From contig CAVWOM010000016.1 in NCBI GenBank assembly GCA_963756575.1, positions 62,001-126,000 of the forward strand: a stretch of 64,000 nucleotides of DNA. Direction: 5' to 3'. Source of the DNA: Palsa-504 sp963756575. GTDB lineage: Bacteria > Actinomycetota > Actinomycetes > Streptosporangiales > Streptosporangiaceae. The position numbers were made by a program, and so were the translations under genes. The notes under the pieces are model-generated. The model was not told the DNA's origin. It did not search any database and saw only the letters and a list, made by a program, of their open reading frames with translations. Each line of letters begins with the position of its first letter. The first letter of the stretch is position 1. Shown piece after piece: positions 16,470 through 25,898 of this stretch.

Positions 16470-18992
16470 TCAGCTTGTTACGCGGTAGACGTCGTAGACG
16501 CCGTCGATGGCGCGGACGGCGCGCAGGACGTGGCCGAGGTGCTTGGGATCGCCCATCTCGAACGTGAACCGGCTGAACGCCACCCGGTCGCGGGTGGTCG
16601 TTACCGTGGCCGACAAGATGTTCACGTGCTGGTCGGACAGGACCCGGGTCACATCGGAGAGCAGCCGGGTCCGGTCCAGCGCCTCCACCTGGATGGCGAC
16701 CAGGAAGACGGAGCCGTCGGTCGGCGCCCAGTGCACGTCGACCATCCGCTCGCGCTGGACCTCGGACAGGTGCGCCAGGTTGACGCAGTCGACCCGGTGC
16801 ACGGACACGCCGTGCCCGTGGGTGACGAAGCCGATGATCTCATCGCCGGGCACCGGGGTGCAGCAGCGGGATAGCCGCACCCACACCTCCGGCGCGCCGT
16901 TGACCTCGACGCCGGAGTCGCCGGCTTTCCTCGGCTGCGGCGCCTTGGTCGGCAGCGCGAGCTCGGCTAGGTCCTCCTGCGCTCCGTCCAGGCCGCCGAG
17001 TGCCCTGACCAGCTTCTCGACCACGGACTGGGCGCTGACCCGGCCCTCGCCGACCGCCGCGTACAGCGCCGAGACGTCGGTGAAGCGCAGCTCGCGGGCC
17101 AGGTCGAGCAGGCTGTCGGCGGCCGCGATCCGCTGCAGCGGCAGGCCCTGCTTGCGCATCGCCTTGGCGATCTGGTCCTTGCCCGCGTCGACCGCGGCTT
17201 CCCGGCGCTCCTTGGAGAACCACTGCCTGATCTTGTTCTTGGCCCGCGGGCTCTGCACGAACTTGAGCCAGTCCCGGCTCGGGCCGGCCTCCGGGGCCTT
17301 GGAGGTGAAGATCTCCACCGTGTCGCCGTTGTCCAGGGTGGACTCGAGCGCGACCAGGCGGCCGTTGACCCGGGCGCCGACCGTCCGGTGCCCGACCTCG
17401 GTGTGGATGGCGTAGGCGTAGTCCACCGGCGTGGCGCCCTGCGGCAGGGCCACGACCTCGCCGCGGGGGGTGAACACGTAGACCTCGCCGACCGCCAGGT
17501 CGAAGCGCAGCGAGTCGAGGAACTCGGCGGGATCCTCGGTTTCCCGCTGCCAGTCCACCAGCTGCCGCAGCCAGGTCATGTCCTGGCCGTCGTCCTTGCC
17601 GTTCTTGGGCCGGCTGAGGACCATCTCCTCCTTGTACTTCCAGTGCGCGGCCACGCCGTACTCGGCCTGGCGGTGCATGGTCCACGTCCGGATCTGCAGC
17701 TCGACCGGCTTGCCGCCGGGGCCCTTCACCGTCGTGTGCAGCGACTGGTAGAAGTTGAACTTCGGCATCGCGATGTAGTCCTTGAACCGGCCCGCCACCG
17801 GGTTCCACCGCGCGTGGATGATGCCGAGGGCGGTGTAGCAGTCCAGGACGGTGTCGACCAGGATGCGGATGCCCACCAGGTCGTAGATGTCGTCGAACTC
17901 GACGTTCTTGGCGATCATCTTCTGGTAGATCGAGTAATAGTGCTTCGGCCGGCCGGAAACCGACTCCTTGATCTTCGCCTCGCGCAGGTCCGAGCGGACG
18001 TCCTGGATCACTTCCTGCAGGAAGGCCTCGCGCCGCGGCGCCCGGCCGGAGACCAGGCGGACGATCTCGTCGAACCGCTTGGGGTACAGGGTCGAGAAGG
18101 CGAGATCCTCGAGTTCCCACTTCACCGTGTTGATGCCGAGCCGGTGGGCGAGCGGGGCGAAGATCTCCAGCGTCTCCCGGGCCTTGCGTTCCTGCTTGGG
18201 CCGGGGCAGGTAGCGCAGCGTCCGCATGTTGTGCAGCCGGTCCGCGAGCTTGATCACCAGGACGCGGATGTCCTTGGACATCGCCACGACCATCTTGCGG
18301 ACGGTCTCCGCCTCGGCCGCCTCGCCGTACTTGACCTTGTCCAGCTTGGTCACGCCGTCGACCAGCGCGGCGATGTCCTCGCCGAACTCGCCGCGCAGCT
18401 CGGTCAGCGTGTACGGGGTGTCCTCCACCGTGTCGTGCAGCAGCGCGGCGCAGATCGTCTCGGTGTTCATGCCGAGCTCGGCCAGGATCGTCGCCACCGC
18501 GAGCGGGTGGGTGATGTACGGGTCGCCGCTGCGCCGCTTCTGGTCGCGGTGCCAGTAGGCGGCCGACTCATAAGCACGCTCGATGAGGCGGATGTCGGCC
18601 TTGGGGTGGGTGGCGCGCACGGTCTTGATCAGCGGCTCGAGCACCGGGTTGGTACCGGCGCCGCGCTGGGCGCCGAGGCGGGCGAGCCGCCGCCGGACGC
18701 CGACCCCGGGGGCGGCCGTGTCGGCGACCTGCCCCTGTGCGGCCGCGGCCCTGGCCCGCTGGGCCCGGGCCGTCCCCTGGGCCGGCGGGGAGGAGGGCAT
18801 CGAGGGAACCGACGGCACCGCGGGGGCCACGGGGTCCGCGCTGCGGTTGAGCGCGCGCGGCTCCGGCCCGGCCGCCTCCGCCGCCGCCGCGGCTGGCCGC
18901 GCGTCCCGGGCCGAAGGGTCCGTGTCCTGCTGCGCGTCCGCCCGGGCAGCGTCAGTAGCTTCCGTGCCGGTCGTGGTCACCTCACCGGGCAC
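16470..18992 (-). CDS. relA: bifunctional (p)ppGpp synthetase/hydrolase
   Basis: An 840-residue long RSH enzyme that makes and degrades (p)ppGpp, the stringent-response alarmone. Order: an Ala/Pro-rich N-terminal tail of about 120 residues; HD hydrolase domain with intact LLHDTVEDT; synthetase domain (RFKDYIAMPKFNFYQSLHTTV); TGS domain (VYVFTPRGEVVALPQGATPVDYAY); conserved-cysteine region (SRCCTPVPGDEIIGFVTHGHGVSVHR); and C-terminal ACT domain. Both catalytic centres look intact. GTG start with GAGGAG upstream. It is followed by apt on the same strand in the usual actinomycete order (yajC-secD-secF-apt-relA). Confidence 0.96.
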   Translation of the reverse strand: MPGEVTTTGTEATDAARADAQQDTDPSARDARPAAAAAEAAGPEPRALNRSADPVAPAVPSVPSMPSSPPAQGTARAQRARAAAAQGQVADTAAPGVGVRRRLARLGAQRGAGTNPVLEPLIKTVRATHPKADIRLIERAYESAAYWHRDQKRRSGDPYITHPLAVATILAELGMNTETICAALLHDTVEDTPYTLTELRGEFGEDIAALVDGVTKLDKVKYGEAAEAETVRKMVVAMSKDIRVLVIKLADRLHNMRTLRYLPRPKQERKARETLEIFAPLAHRLGINTVKWELEDLAFSTLYPKRFDEIVRLVSGRAPRREAFLQEVIQDVRSDLREAKIKESVSGRPKHYYSIYQKMIAKNVEFDDIYDLVGIRILVDTVLDCYTALGIIHARWNPVAGRFKDYIAMPKFNFYQSLHTTVKGPGGKPVELQIRTWTMHRQAEYGVAAHWKYKEEMVLSRPKNGKDDGQDMTWLRQLVDWQRETEDPAEFLDSLRFDLAVGEVYVFTPRGEVVALPQGATPVDYAYAIHTEVGHRTVGARVNGRLVALESTLDNGDTVEIFTSKAPEAGPSRDWLKFVQSPRAKNKIRQWFSKERREAAVDAGKDQIAKAMRKQGLPLQRIAAADSLLDLARELRFTDVSALYAAVGEGRVSAQSVVEKLVRALGGLDGAQEDLAELALPTKAPQPRKAGDSGVEVNGAPEVWVRLSRCCTPVPGDEIIGFVTHGHGVSVHRVDCVNLAHLSEVQRERMVDVHWAPTDGSVFLVAIQVEALDRTRLLSDVTRVLSDQHVNILSATVTTTRDRVAFSRFTFEMGDPKHLGHVLRAVRAIDGVYDVYRVTS

Positions 18993-19096
18993 TCGCGCTC
19001 CTCACATCTGCCAAGCCATCAGTGTACTTGGAGGTCTTAAACGCCAGATCAGGCCCGCGCGATTCCCGGCCCGGCCCGGGAGGGGGCAATCGTGAC

Positions 19097-19633
19097 CTAG
19101 ACGGTGAGAAGGGCGCTGACCGGGAGGCCGGGCAGCTTCGCCCGGCCGTTGAGGAAGGAAAGCTCGAGCAGCACGGCCAGGCCGGCCACCTCGGCCCCGG
19201 TCCGCTGGACCAGGTCGGCGGTGGCCTGGGCGGTGCCGCCGGTGGCCAGCACGTCGTCGATGACCAGCACGCGGTCGGACGGCGCGAAGGCGTCGGTCAG
19301 CACCTCGATGGTGGCGGTGCCGTACTCGAGGCCGTAGTCCTGCGCGAACGTGGCCCCGGGGAGCTTGCCTTTCTTGCGGATGGGCACGAAGCCCGCACCG
19401 AGGCGGCAGGCCACCGGGGCGGCGAGAATGAAGCCGCGCGCCTCGATGCCCGCCACCTTGTCCACCGGCCCGTAGATCGCGGCCAGGGCCTCGATCACCG
19501 CCGCGAACGCCGGGCCGTCGGCCAGCAGCGGCGTGATGTCCTTGAAGACCACGCCCGGCTGCGGATAGTCCGGGACGTCACGGACGAGCGTGGTGATGAG
19601 CTTGGTCAGCTCGTCACCGGCCGCATCGGTCAC
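19097..19633 (-). CDS. apt: adenine phosphoribosyltransferase
   Basis: A 178-residue type I phosphoribosyltransferase that salvages adenine to AMP using PRPP. The PRPP-binding loop is VLVIDDVLATGGTAQAT at about 133-149. The N-terminal PDYPQPGVVFKDITPLL and GIEARGFILAAPVA blocks are typical of APRT. It is separated from secF by only 3 bp and precedes relA by about 105 bp, the standard secDF-apt-relA order. Confidence 0.95.
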   Translation of the reverse strand: MTDAAGDELTKLITTLVRDVPDYPQPGVVFKDITPLLADGPAFAAVIEALAAIYGPVDKVAGIEARGFILAAPVACRLGAGFVPIRKKGKLPGATFAQDYGLEYGTATIEVLTDAFAPSDRVLVIDDVLATGGTAQATADLVQRTGAEVAGLAVLLELSFLNGRAKLPGLPVSALLTV

Positions 19634-19636
19634 CGG

Positions 19637-20908
19637 CTACCGCCGCTTCTTCTTGGGGGCCGGCCGGTGCCGGGCCCCGCTGCCGCTGCGGCGGGGCTGC
19701 TGCCGCGGGCCCGGCCGGACGGTGCCGGCCGATGACGAGCCGGACGGGGTACCGGAAGCGCGCGACCCGGTGGTGGTCAGCTCGTCGGCAGGCGGATCCA
19801 TGCCGTCGACCTCGTCGTCGAAGACATCGTCGTCCGGTGCCTCGTCCGCCAGCTGCGCGGATGACAGTCCCGCGGCACCCGCCCCGCCGCCGGGGCCGGT
19901 CTTCGCGGCGGCCCGCCGGGCCGACCGCGGGCCGGAGGCGCGCACCGCCACCCGCTTGGCTAGCGCCTGGTACTGCGGCTCGCGCTCCTTCAAGTCGGCC
20001 AGCACCGGGGTCGCGATGAAGATCGAGGAGTAGGTGCCGGAGAGCATGCCGACGAACAGGACGAGCGCGAGTTCTTCGAGCTCGTTGTTGTTGCCGAGCA
20101 GCGCGGTCGCCACGACCAAGATGGCGGCGACCGGCAGCAGCGCGATGATCGAGGTGTTGATCGACCTGACCAGGGTCTGGTTCAGGGCCAGGTTCGCGGC
20201 CTGGCTGTAGGTGGTACGGGCCCCGCCGAGCAGGCCGGCCGTATTTTCCCGCACCTTGTCGAAGACCACCACGGTGTCGTATAGCGAGTAGCCCAAGATG
20301 GTCAGCAGCCCGATGACGGTCGCCGGGCTGACCTGGAAGCCGGCCAGGGCGTAGATACCGGTGGCGATGACCAGGTCGTGAATCAGGGCGACGAAGGCCG
20401 AGATGGCCATCTTCCACTCGAAGGCGATCGACAGGTAGATCACGATCACGATCAGGAACGCGATCAGCGCCTCGGTCGCCTTGGTGGAGATCTGGCTGCC
20501 CCACAGCGGCCCCACCGTCTCGGTGGTGATGTTGTTCTCGTTCACGCCGAGCTTGGACGCCAGGTTGTTCTCCAGCGCGACGGTCTGCGAACCGGTCAGC
20601 GACTTGGTCTGGACTTCCCAGCTGACCTTGTTGCCGGAGTGGACCTGCTGCACGATGGCACCGCTGACGCCGCCGGTGTCGACGGCGTCCTGCACCTGGC
20701 TGATCGACGCGGAGGGAGCGGAAAACGTGAAGACCGCCCCGCCCTTGAAGTCGACGCTGAAGGCCAGGCCGCGGACCAGCACGGCCACGATGCTGACCAG
20801 GAGGATCAGCCCGGAGATGGCGTACCACAGCCGCTGCCGGCCGACGAAGTTGATCGAAACCTCGCCGCGGTAGAGCTTGGCGCCTACATCGCCCAGGCGC
20901 GACATCAT
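19637..20908 (-). CDS. secF: protein translocase subunit SecF
   Basis: A 423-residue SecF, partner of SecD, which uses the proton gradient to drive the late steps of export on the outer side of the membrane. It begins with a cytoplasmic N-terminus (YRGEVSINFVGRQRLWYA), TM1, a periplasmic-type domain (FSVDFKGGAVFTF), then a five-TM block with ALIHDLVIATGIYAL and GYSLYDTVVVFDKVREN. The Pro/Ala/Arg-rich C-terminal tail of about 100 residues is long. It overlaps secD by 4 bp. Confidence 0.95.
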   Translation of the reverse strand: MMSRLGDVGAKLYRGEVSINFVGRQRLWYAISGLILLVSIVAVLVRGLAFSVDFKGGAVFTFSAPSASISQVQDAVDTGGVSGAIVQQVHSGNKVSWEVQTKSLTGSQTVALENNLASKLGVNENNITTETVGPLWGSQISTKATEALIAFLIVIVIYLSIAFEWKMAISAFVALIHDLVIATGIYALAGFQVSPATVIGLLTILGYSLYDTVVVFDKVRENTAGLLGGARTTYSQAANLALNQTLVRSINTSIIALLPVAAILVVATALLGNNNELEELALVLFVGMLSGTYSSIFIATPVLADLKEREPQYQALAKRVAVRASGPRSARRAAAKTGPGGGAGAAGLSSAQLADEAPDDDVFDDEVDGMDPPADELTTTGSRASGTPSGSSSAGTVRPGPRQQPRRSGSGARHRPAPKKKRR

Positions 20909-22821
20909 GAACCCCCCGGGTTTCGGGACACGGTACTGCGAGAGACGGTGTCGGGCCTGCGCCGGACCTGGTTGCGGCGGACCGAGGACCGCCAGGGTGT
21001 CCGGGCGCCGAGCCGGGCCGGGTCGAGGCCGGACATCGGGTGGCCGTTGCCGAAGAACTTCGTCCCGGCCAGCAGCGTCACCATCGGCTTGGTGAAGGAG
21101 AACACCACCAGGACGTCGATCAGCGTGGTCAGGCCCAGGGTGTAGGCGAAGCCCTTGACGTCGCCGATGGCGAAGTAGTACAGCAGCAGGGCGGCCAGGA
21201 AGGACACCGTGTCCGACACCAAGATGGTGCGCCGGGCGCGCTTCCAGCCGGCCTCGACCGCGGGCCGCAGCTGTTTGCCCTCGCGCACCTCGTCACGCAA
21301 TCGCTCGAAGTAGACGACGAACGAGTCGGCGGTGATGCCGATGGCCACGATCAGGCCCGCGATGCCGGCCAGCGAGAGCGTGTAGGTCTGGTACAGGGAG
21401 AGCAGCACCACGGCCAGGTAGGTGATGAGCGCCGCGATGATCAGGCTCGAGACCGACACCAGGCCGAGGCCGCGGTAGTAGAGGAAGGCGTACAGCACCA
21501 CCAGGAGCAGCCCGATCGCGGCCGCGACCAGGCCGGCGTCCAGCTGGTTGCGGCCCACCTGCGCGGACACCGAGGTCACGAACTGGGTCTTGAAGTTCAG
21601 CGGCAGCGACCCGAACTTCAGCTCGTTCTGCAGCTGCGTGGCCTGAGCCTGGGTGAAGCTGCCGGTGATCTGTGTGTTCCCGCCGGGGATGGCGCCCTGG
21701 ACCTCCGGCGCGGACACGATGTTGCCGTCCAGGGTGATCCCGATCTGGTCCAGGTAGGCCGAGTTCTGGTCGCCGCCCTGCGCGGCCGTGTAGTAGGTGC
21801 TGTACATGTGCGAGGTGAGGGTGTTGAAGGCCGCGGCGCCCGCGCCGTTCATCGTCAGGTCGACCTGCCACTGGTTGGAGGTCGTGGACAGCGTCGCGGT
21901 AGCCCCGGTGACCTGCTTACCCTGCACCTTGGCCTTGTCGAGGATGTACTTGCCCCAAACCCCGCCGTTGCTGCCGCAGGCGACGACCTGCTGGCCGGGG
22001 TTGTCGTAGGCGACGTTCTTGTCGTACCCGACCTGAGCCTTCCAGTTCTGGGTGTCGTTGGGCTTGCAGACCAGCTTGTTGAACAGCGCCATCGTGGTCT
22101 TGCTGGTCACCAGGCTGGCGTTGCCGAACGTGGTGCTGCTCGCGGACGCGCTGGCACTGGGACTGGGGCTGGCGGAGGCGCTCGGGGACGCGGAGCCGCT
22201 CGCCGTGGCGCTGGCCGAGGAACTCGGCGAGGCGCTGGAGGTCGCCGCCGGGACGATCTTGGCGGAGGTCTTCGCGGTGCTAGTGGCGCTGGCGCTCGGG
22301 GTGGCCGTGGCCGACCCGCTGGCACCGGAACTCGCACTGGCCGACGGGCTGGCGCTCGCGCTGGCACTCGCCGAAGGGCTGGCCGCGGGCGCCGGCGTGC
22401 TGCTCGCCCCGTAGGGCTCGAAGAGCAGCACCTGGCGGAACATGAGGAGCGCGGTGCTGCTGACCAGCTGGATCGTCTGCGCCGAGCCCTTGCCCGGCAC
22501 CGTGACGACCAGCAGGCTGGTGCCCTGCGGCTGGACCTGGGCGCCGGAGTTACCGGTGCCGTTGACCCGGGACTGGATGACCGAGACCGCCGCGTTCATC
22601 TCGTCGGCGGACGGCGCCTTGCCGTTCTGGGTCTGTGCCTGCAGGGTCACCTGGGTGCCGCTGGACAGGTCGAGGCCGAGGCCGACCTTGAACCGGTGCT
22701 CCCACTGGCCCGGCGAGAACAGCTTCGGGCCGACTATGCCCAGCAGCATCGCCACGATGAGCACAACCAGAAGCACGAGCGCCCGTCCCGGATGCGGGAC
22801 GGTTCTTGATGGGGCTGCCAC
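20905..22821 (-). CDS. secD: protein translocase subunit SecD
   Basis: A 638-residue SecD. TM1 is near residues 12-33. The first extracytoplasmic part includes GLDLSSGTQVTLQAQ. The body is interrupted by an unusually long Ser/Ala/Pro/Thr linker of about 90 residues (about 145-235), low complexity and probably flexible. The P1 head then resumes (GNIVSAPEVQGAIPGGNTQITG), followed by the SecD/RND transmembrane block (ALITYLAVVLLSLYQTYTLSL; AIGITADSFVVYFERLRDE). GTG start. Confidence 0.95.
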   Translation of the reverse strand: MAAPSRTVPHPGRALVLLVVLIVAMLLGIVGPKLFSPGQWEHRFKVGLGLDLSSGTQVTLQAQTQNGKAPSADEMNAAVSVIQSRVNGTGNSGAQVQPQGTSLLVVTVPGKGSAQTIQLVSSTALLMFRQVLLFEPYGASSTPAPAASPSASASASASPSASASSGASGSATATPSASATSTAKTSAKIVPAATSSASPSSSASATASGSASPSASASPSPSASASASSTTFGNASLVTSKTTMALFNKLVCKPNDTQNWKAQVGYDKNVAYDNPGQQVVACGSNGGVWGKYILDKAKVQGKQVTGATATLSTTSNQWQVDLTMNGAGAAAFNTLTSHMYSTYYTAAQGGDQNSAYLDQIGITLDGNIVSAPEVQGAIPGGNTQITGSFTQAQATQLQNELKFGSLPLNFKTQFVTSVSAQVGRNQLDAGLVAAAIGLLLVVLYAFLYYRGLGLVSVSSLIIAALITYLAVVLLSLYQTYTLSLAGIAGLIVAIGITADSFVVYFERLRDEVREGKQLRPAVEAGWKRARRTILVSDTVSFLAALLLYYFAIGDVKGFAYTLGLTTLIDVLVVFSFTKPMVTLLAGTKFFGNGHPMSGLDPARLGARTPWRSSVRRNQVRRRPDTVSRSTVSRNPGGS

Positions 22822-22892
22822 TTCTCCGCCTGTCCTAGATCGGCCTGTCTTAGCTCGGCCGTAACCCGTAAACCCTCACGCCAGCCGGCAGC

Positions 22893-23366
22893 TCAGTGCA
22901 CGTTGCCCTGGTCGGACTTAGCCAGATCGTCGTGAGAGTCCGTGAGACCTTCCTCAGCAGACTTAACGCCGTCGGAGTCCCCGGGGGTTCCGTCCGTTTG
23001 CTCGTCGTGGATGTCCTGCGGCTCGTCGAACCCGCCGTCCGCGGGCGCCGCGGGCTCCTCGTCGCCCGGGGTGATGACCTCCATGATGGCGCGCTTGAGG
23101 TAGCGGACCTCCACGCCGGGGGCGACCTCGAGCACGACGTCGTTGTCATCGACCTCGACGACGGTGGCGTACATGCCGGCCGTGGTGCGGACCTGGGCCC
23201 CGGGGGCGACGGTCTTCTGCTGCTGCTGGACCGCCTGCTGACGGCGCCGCTGCGGCCTGATCATCAGGAAGTAGAAGCCGATGAAGACCAGCACGATCAG
23301 GATCGGGAACGTCAGCGAGCTTCCTGACGATTTGGTGGCCGCCTCAGCGGCTGCACTAATCCCCAT
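22893..23366 (-). CDS. yajC: preprotein translocase subunit YajC
   Basis: A 157-residue YajC. One membrane helix (FPILIVLVFIGFYFLMIRP) is followed by the cytoplasmic SH3-like part (VAPGAQVRTTAGMYATVVEVDDNDVVLEV) and an acidic, disordered C-terminal tail of about 60 residues that is longer than in E. coli. It is a non-essential accessory of SecDF. It sits 71 bp upstream of secD and heads the yajC-secD-secF-apt-relA series; a promoter-like pair is found ahead of it. Confidence 0.92.
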   Translation of the reverse strand: MGISAAAEAATKSSGSSLTFPILIVLVFIGFYFLMIRPQRRRQQAVQQQQKTVAPGAQVRTTAGMYATVVEVDDNDVVLEVAPGVEVRYLKRAIMEVITPGDEEPAAPADGGFDEPQDIHDEQTDGTPGDSDGVKSAEEGLTDSHDDLAKSDQGNVH

Positions 23367-23432
23367 GAGCGGGGCATCCTTCCAGTTGGTTCTGCGAGCA
23401 CGGTCGTGGCGGGGCCAACGACCAACTGCCGA

Positions 23433-23461
23433 AGTTTAGCCGCGCTTTTACCACGCACCAA
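23433..23461 (-). promoter_or_regulatory. predicted sigma70-type promoter for yajC-secDF
   Basis: On the minus strand TTGGTG (23461-23456) and TAAACT (23438-23433) are separated by 17 bp. This is a good vegetative -35/-10 pair about 70 bp upstream of the yajC start, in the only AT-richer stretch between ruvB and yajC. Prediction from sequence only. Confidence 0.4.
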
Positions 23462-23511
23462 CAGGCTACGAGTTTTTGGACGTTATCGTGACCTCGGCGC
23501 GATCTTGGCTT

Positions 23512-24606
23512 TTACTGGTCGAACAGGTTCGGCGGCTCGGTCAGTGCCGCGGGAGGCTCGAGGCCCAGATGGGTCCAGCCCGCCGCGGTGGCGACCCGGC
23601 CGCGCGGGGTCCGCGCCAGCAATCCGCAGCGTACCAGGAACGGCTCCGCGACCACCTCGACGGTTTCCGCCTCCTCCCCCAGGGACACCGCCAGGGTGGA
23701 CAGGCCGACCGGCCCGCCGCCGAAACGGCGGACCACCGCCTCGAGGACGCCGCGGTCCAGCCGGTCCAGGCCGTGCTCGTCCACCTCGTAGATCTCCAGC
23801 GCGGTCCGGGCGATGTCCAGGGTGACCACTCCGTCGGCGCGCACCTCGGCGTAGTCGCGCACCCGGCGCAGCAGCCGGTTCGCGATCCGCGGCGTCCCGC
23901 GCGACCGGGTGGAGAGCTCGGCCGCGCCCTCGTCGGTGAGCGTCACCCCGAGCAGCCCGGCCGAGCGGCGGATGATGATCTCGAGCTCCTCCGGCTGGTA
24001 GAAGTCCAGGTGGGCGGTGAAGCCGAACCTGTCCCGCAGCGGGGCCGGCAGCAACCCGGCCCGGGTGGTCGCCCCGACCAGCGTGAACGGGGCGATGTCG
24101 AGCGGGATCGCGGTCGCGCCGGGCCCCTTGCCGACGATGATGTCGACCCGGAAGTCCTCCATGGCCAGGTAGAGCATTTCCTCGGCGGGCCGGGCCAGGC
24201 GGTGGATCTCGTCGATGAAGACCACCTCGCCCTCGCTGAGCGTGGACAGCACCGCGGCCAGGTCGCCCGAGCGCTCGATGGCCGGGCCGCTGGTCAGGCG
24301 CAGCGGCTGGCCGAGCTCGGCCGCGACGATCATCGCGATCGTGGTCTTGCCCAGGCCGGGCGGCCCGGCCAGCAGCACGTGGTCCGGCGGCCGGCCTCGC
24401 CGCAGGGCGCTCTGCAAGATGAGCGTCAGCTGCTCGCGCACCCGGGCCTGGCCGGTGAAGTCGGCCAGCCGCTTGGGCCGCAGCGCGCCCTCGATGTCCC
24501 GCTCTTCCGCGTCCGCCAGCGCCGATACCACGCTGTCGTCCTGGTGCGCGCGGCGCGCGGCCAGCTCGGCCTCCTCGGCCTGGCGCAGGGCTTCGTCCTC
24601 GCTCAT
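23512..24606 (-). CDS. ruvB: Holliday junction branch migration helicase RuvB
   Basis: A 364-residue AAA+ motor of the RuvAB branch-migration complex. Walker A is GPPGLGKTT, Walker B VVFIDEIHRL, sensor 1 LVGATTRAGLL, and the C-terminal winged-helix domain is present (RGRVATAAGWTHLG). The start ATG overlaps the ruvA stop by one base, and the gene is last in ruvC-ruvA-ruvB. Confidence 0.96.
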   Translation of the reverse strand: MSEDEALRQAEEAELAARRAHQDDSVVSALADAEERDIEGALRPKRLADFTGQARVREQLTLILQSALRRGRPPDHVLLAGPPGLGKTTIAMIVAAELGQPLRLTSGPAIERSGDLAAVLSTLSEGEVVFIDEIHRLARPAEEMLYLAMEDFRVDIIVGKGPGATAIPLDIAPFTLVGATTRAGLLPAPLRDRFGFTAHLDFYQPEELEIIIRRSAGLLGVTLTDEGAAELSTRSRGTPRIANRLLRRVRDYAEVRADGVVTLDIARTALEIYEVDEHGLDRLDRGVLEAVVRRFGGGPVGLSTLAVSLGEEAETVEVVAEPFLVRCGLLARTPRGRVATAAGWTHLGLEPPAALTEPPNLFDQ

Positions 24607-25229
24607 CAGCGCTGCCTGCTGAGCTTGCGCAAGGCGGCCCGCAGGACGGTGGCCACGTTGACCTCGCCGCCGTCGGCGGCGATCAGCCCTTCCTCTTCCA
24701 GGGCCGCGATGGCCTGGTCGGCGTCACGGGCCGGCCAGCCCAGGTTGACCAGGCCGGACTGGACCTGGTCACGCCAGGACGCCACCCGGGCCGCCGGCCT
24801 GGAGCCCGGCAGGGCGGCGCTGTCGCCGGGCGGCCCGAGCCGGTCCCTCAGCTCCAGCACGATCCGCTGCGCGCCCTTCTGGCCGATGCCGGGGACCATC
24901 GTCAGAGCGCGGAGGTCCTCGGCCGAGACGGCGCGGCGCAGCGCGTCCGGGGTGTGCACGGCCAGCATGGCCAGCGCCAGCCGCGGCCCGACGCCGCTGG
25001 CCGTCTGCAGCAGCTCGAACACGTTCCGCTCGTCGTCGGAGGAGAAGCCGAACAGGGTCAGCGAGTCCTCCCTGACCACCAGCGAGGTGGCGACCTGGGC
25101 GGGCTCCCCCGGCCTGAGCGTGGCCAGCGTGCCCGGGGTGCACTGGACGCGCATCCCGACGCCGCCGACCTCGATGACGGCACCGTCCGGCGCTATGCCG
25201 GCCACCGTGCCGCGCAGATGAGCGATCAC
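24606..25229 (-). CDS. ruvA: Holliday junction branch migration complex subunit RuvA
   Basis: A 207-residue RuvA. The N-terminal OB domain (VIAHLRGTVAGIAPDGAVIEV) is followed by two helix-hairpin-helix motifs (LLQTASGVGPRLALAML; LTMVPGIGQKGAQRIVLEL) and the flexible C-terminal domain that contacts RuvB. GTG at 25229 overlaps the ruvC stop by 4 bp (GTGA). An open frame extends upstream to 25730, but that part is a shadow of ruvC. Confidence 0.95.
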   Translation of the reverse strand: MIAHLRGTVAGIAPDGAVIEVGGVGMRVQCTPGTLATLRPGEPAQVATSLVVREDSLTLFGFSSDDERNVFELLQTASGVGPRLALAMLAVHTPDALRRAVSAEDLRALTMVPGIGQKGAQRIVLELRDRLGPPGDSAALPGSRPAARVASWRDQVQSGLVNLGWPARDADQAIAALEEEGLIAADGGEVNVATVLRAALRKLSRQR

Positions 25230-25822
25230 GACGCGGTACCTCCTCGGCTGGGCCCTCCTCGGGCGGTCAGGGCGGCCTGGCGCAGTCCCGCGGCGCCGCC
25301 GCGCCAGATATGGCAGATGGCCAGCGCCAGGGCGTCGGCGGCGTCGGCCGGGCGGGGCGGGTCCGCGACCCGCAGCAGCCGGGTCACCATGGCCGTCACC
25401 TGGTCTTTGTCCGCCCGCCCGTTCCCGGTCACGGCCGCCTTGACCTCGCTGGGAGTGTGCAGGGCGACCGGCAGCCCGCGGCGGGCCGCGCAGACGATCG
25501 CGACCGCGCCGACCTGCGCCGTGCCCATCACCGTGCGCACGTTGTGCTGGCTGAACACCCGCTCCACGGCCACCGCGTCGGGGCGGCAGTCGTCCAGCCA
25601 GACCTCGATCCCCTGCTCGATGGCGAGCAGCCGGGCGGCGATGTCGTCGTCGGGCGGCGTCCTGATGACGCCGACCCCGATCAGGGTGAGCGCCCGGCCC
25701 GGGGCTCCCTCGACCACCCCGATGCCGCACCTGGTCATGCCGGGATCGACTCCGAGCACCCGGACCGGGTGCCGCGCGAATGACAAGCCCACCAGGCGCT
25801 CTCCAGGTAACTCCGCGAACAT
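25226..25822 (-). CDS. ruvC: crossover junction endodeoxyribonuclease RuvC
   Basis: A 198-residue Holliday junction resolvase. The four acidic catalytic residues are recognisable: Asp in VLGVDPGMTRCG, Glu in AVERVFSQHN, and two Asp in RPADAADALALAICH. An upstream extension of about 19 residues (MFAELPGERLVGLSFARHP) precedes the normal start of the fold. A GTG at 25792 with GGAGAG upstream is an equally good start. It heads the ruvC-ruvA-ruvB set. Confidence 0.94.
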   Translation of the reverse strand: MFAELPGERLVGLSFARHPVRVLGVDPGMTRCGIGVVEGAPGRALTLIGVGVIRTPPDDDIAARLLAIEQGIEVWLDDCRPDAVAVERVFSQHNVRTVMGTAQVGAVAIVCAARRGLPVALHTPSEVKAAVTGNGRADKDQVTAMVTRLLRVADPPRPADAADALALAICHIWRGGAAGLRQAALTARGGPSRGGTAS

Positions 25823-25898
25823 CTGTTCGCCTCGAACTTACCGGCCCGCGGCCAGCGGTGCGTGCACCGCCGGCGGCGTGTCCGTCAATTGAGCTGGC

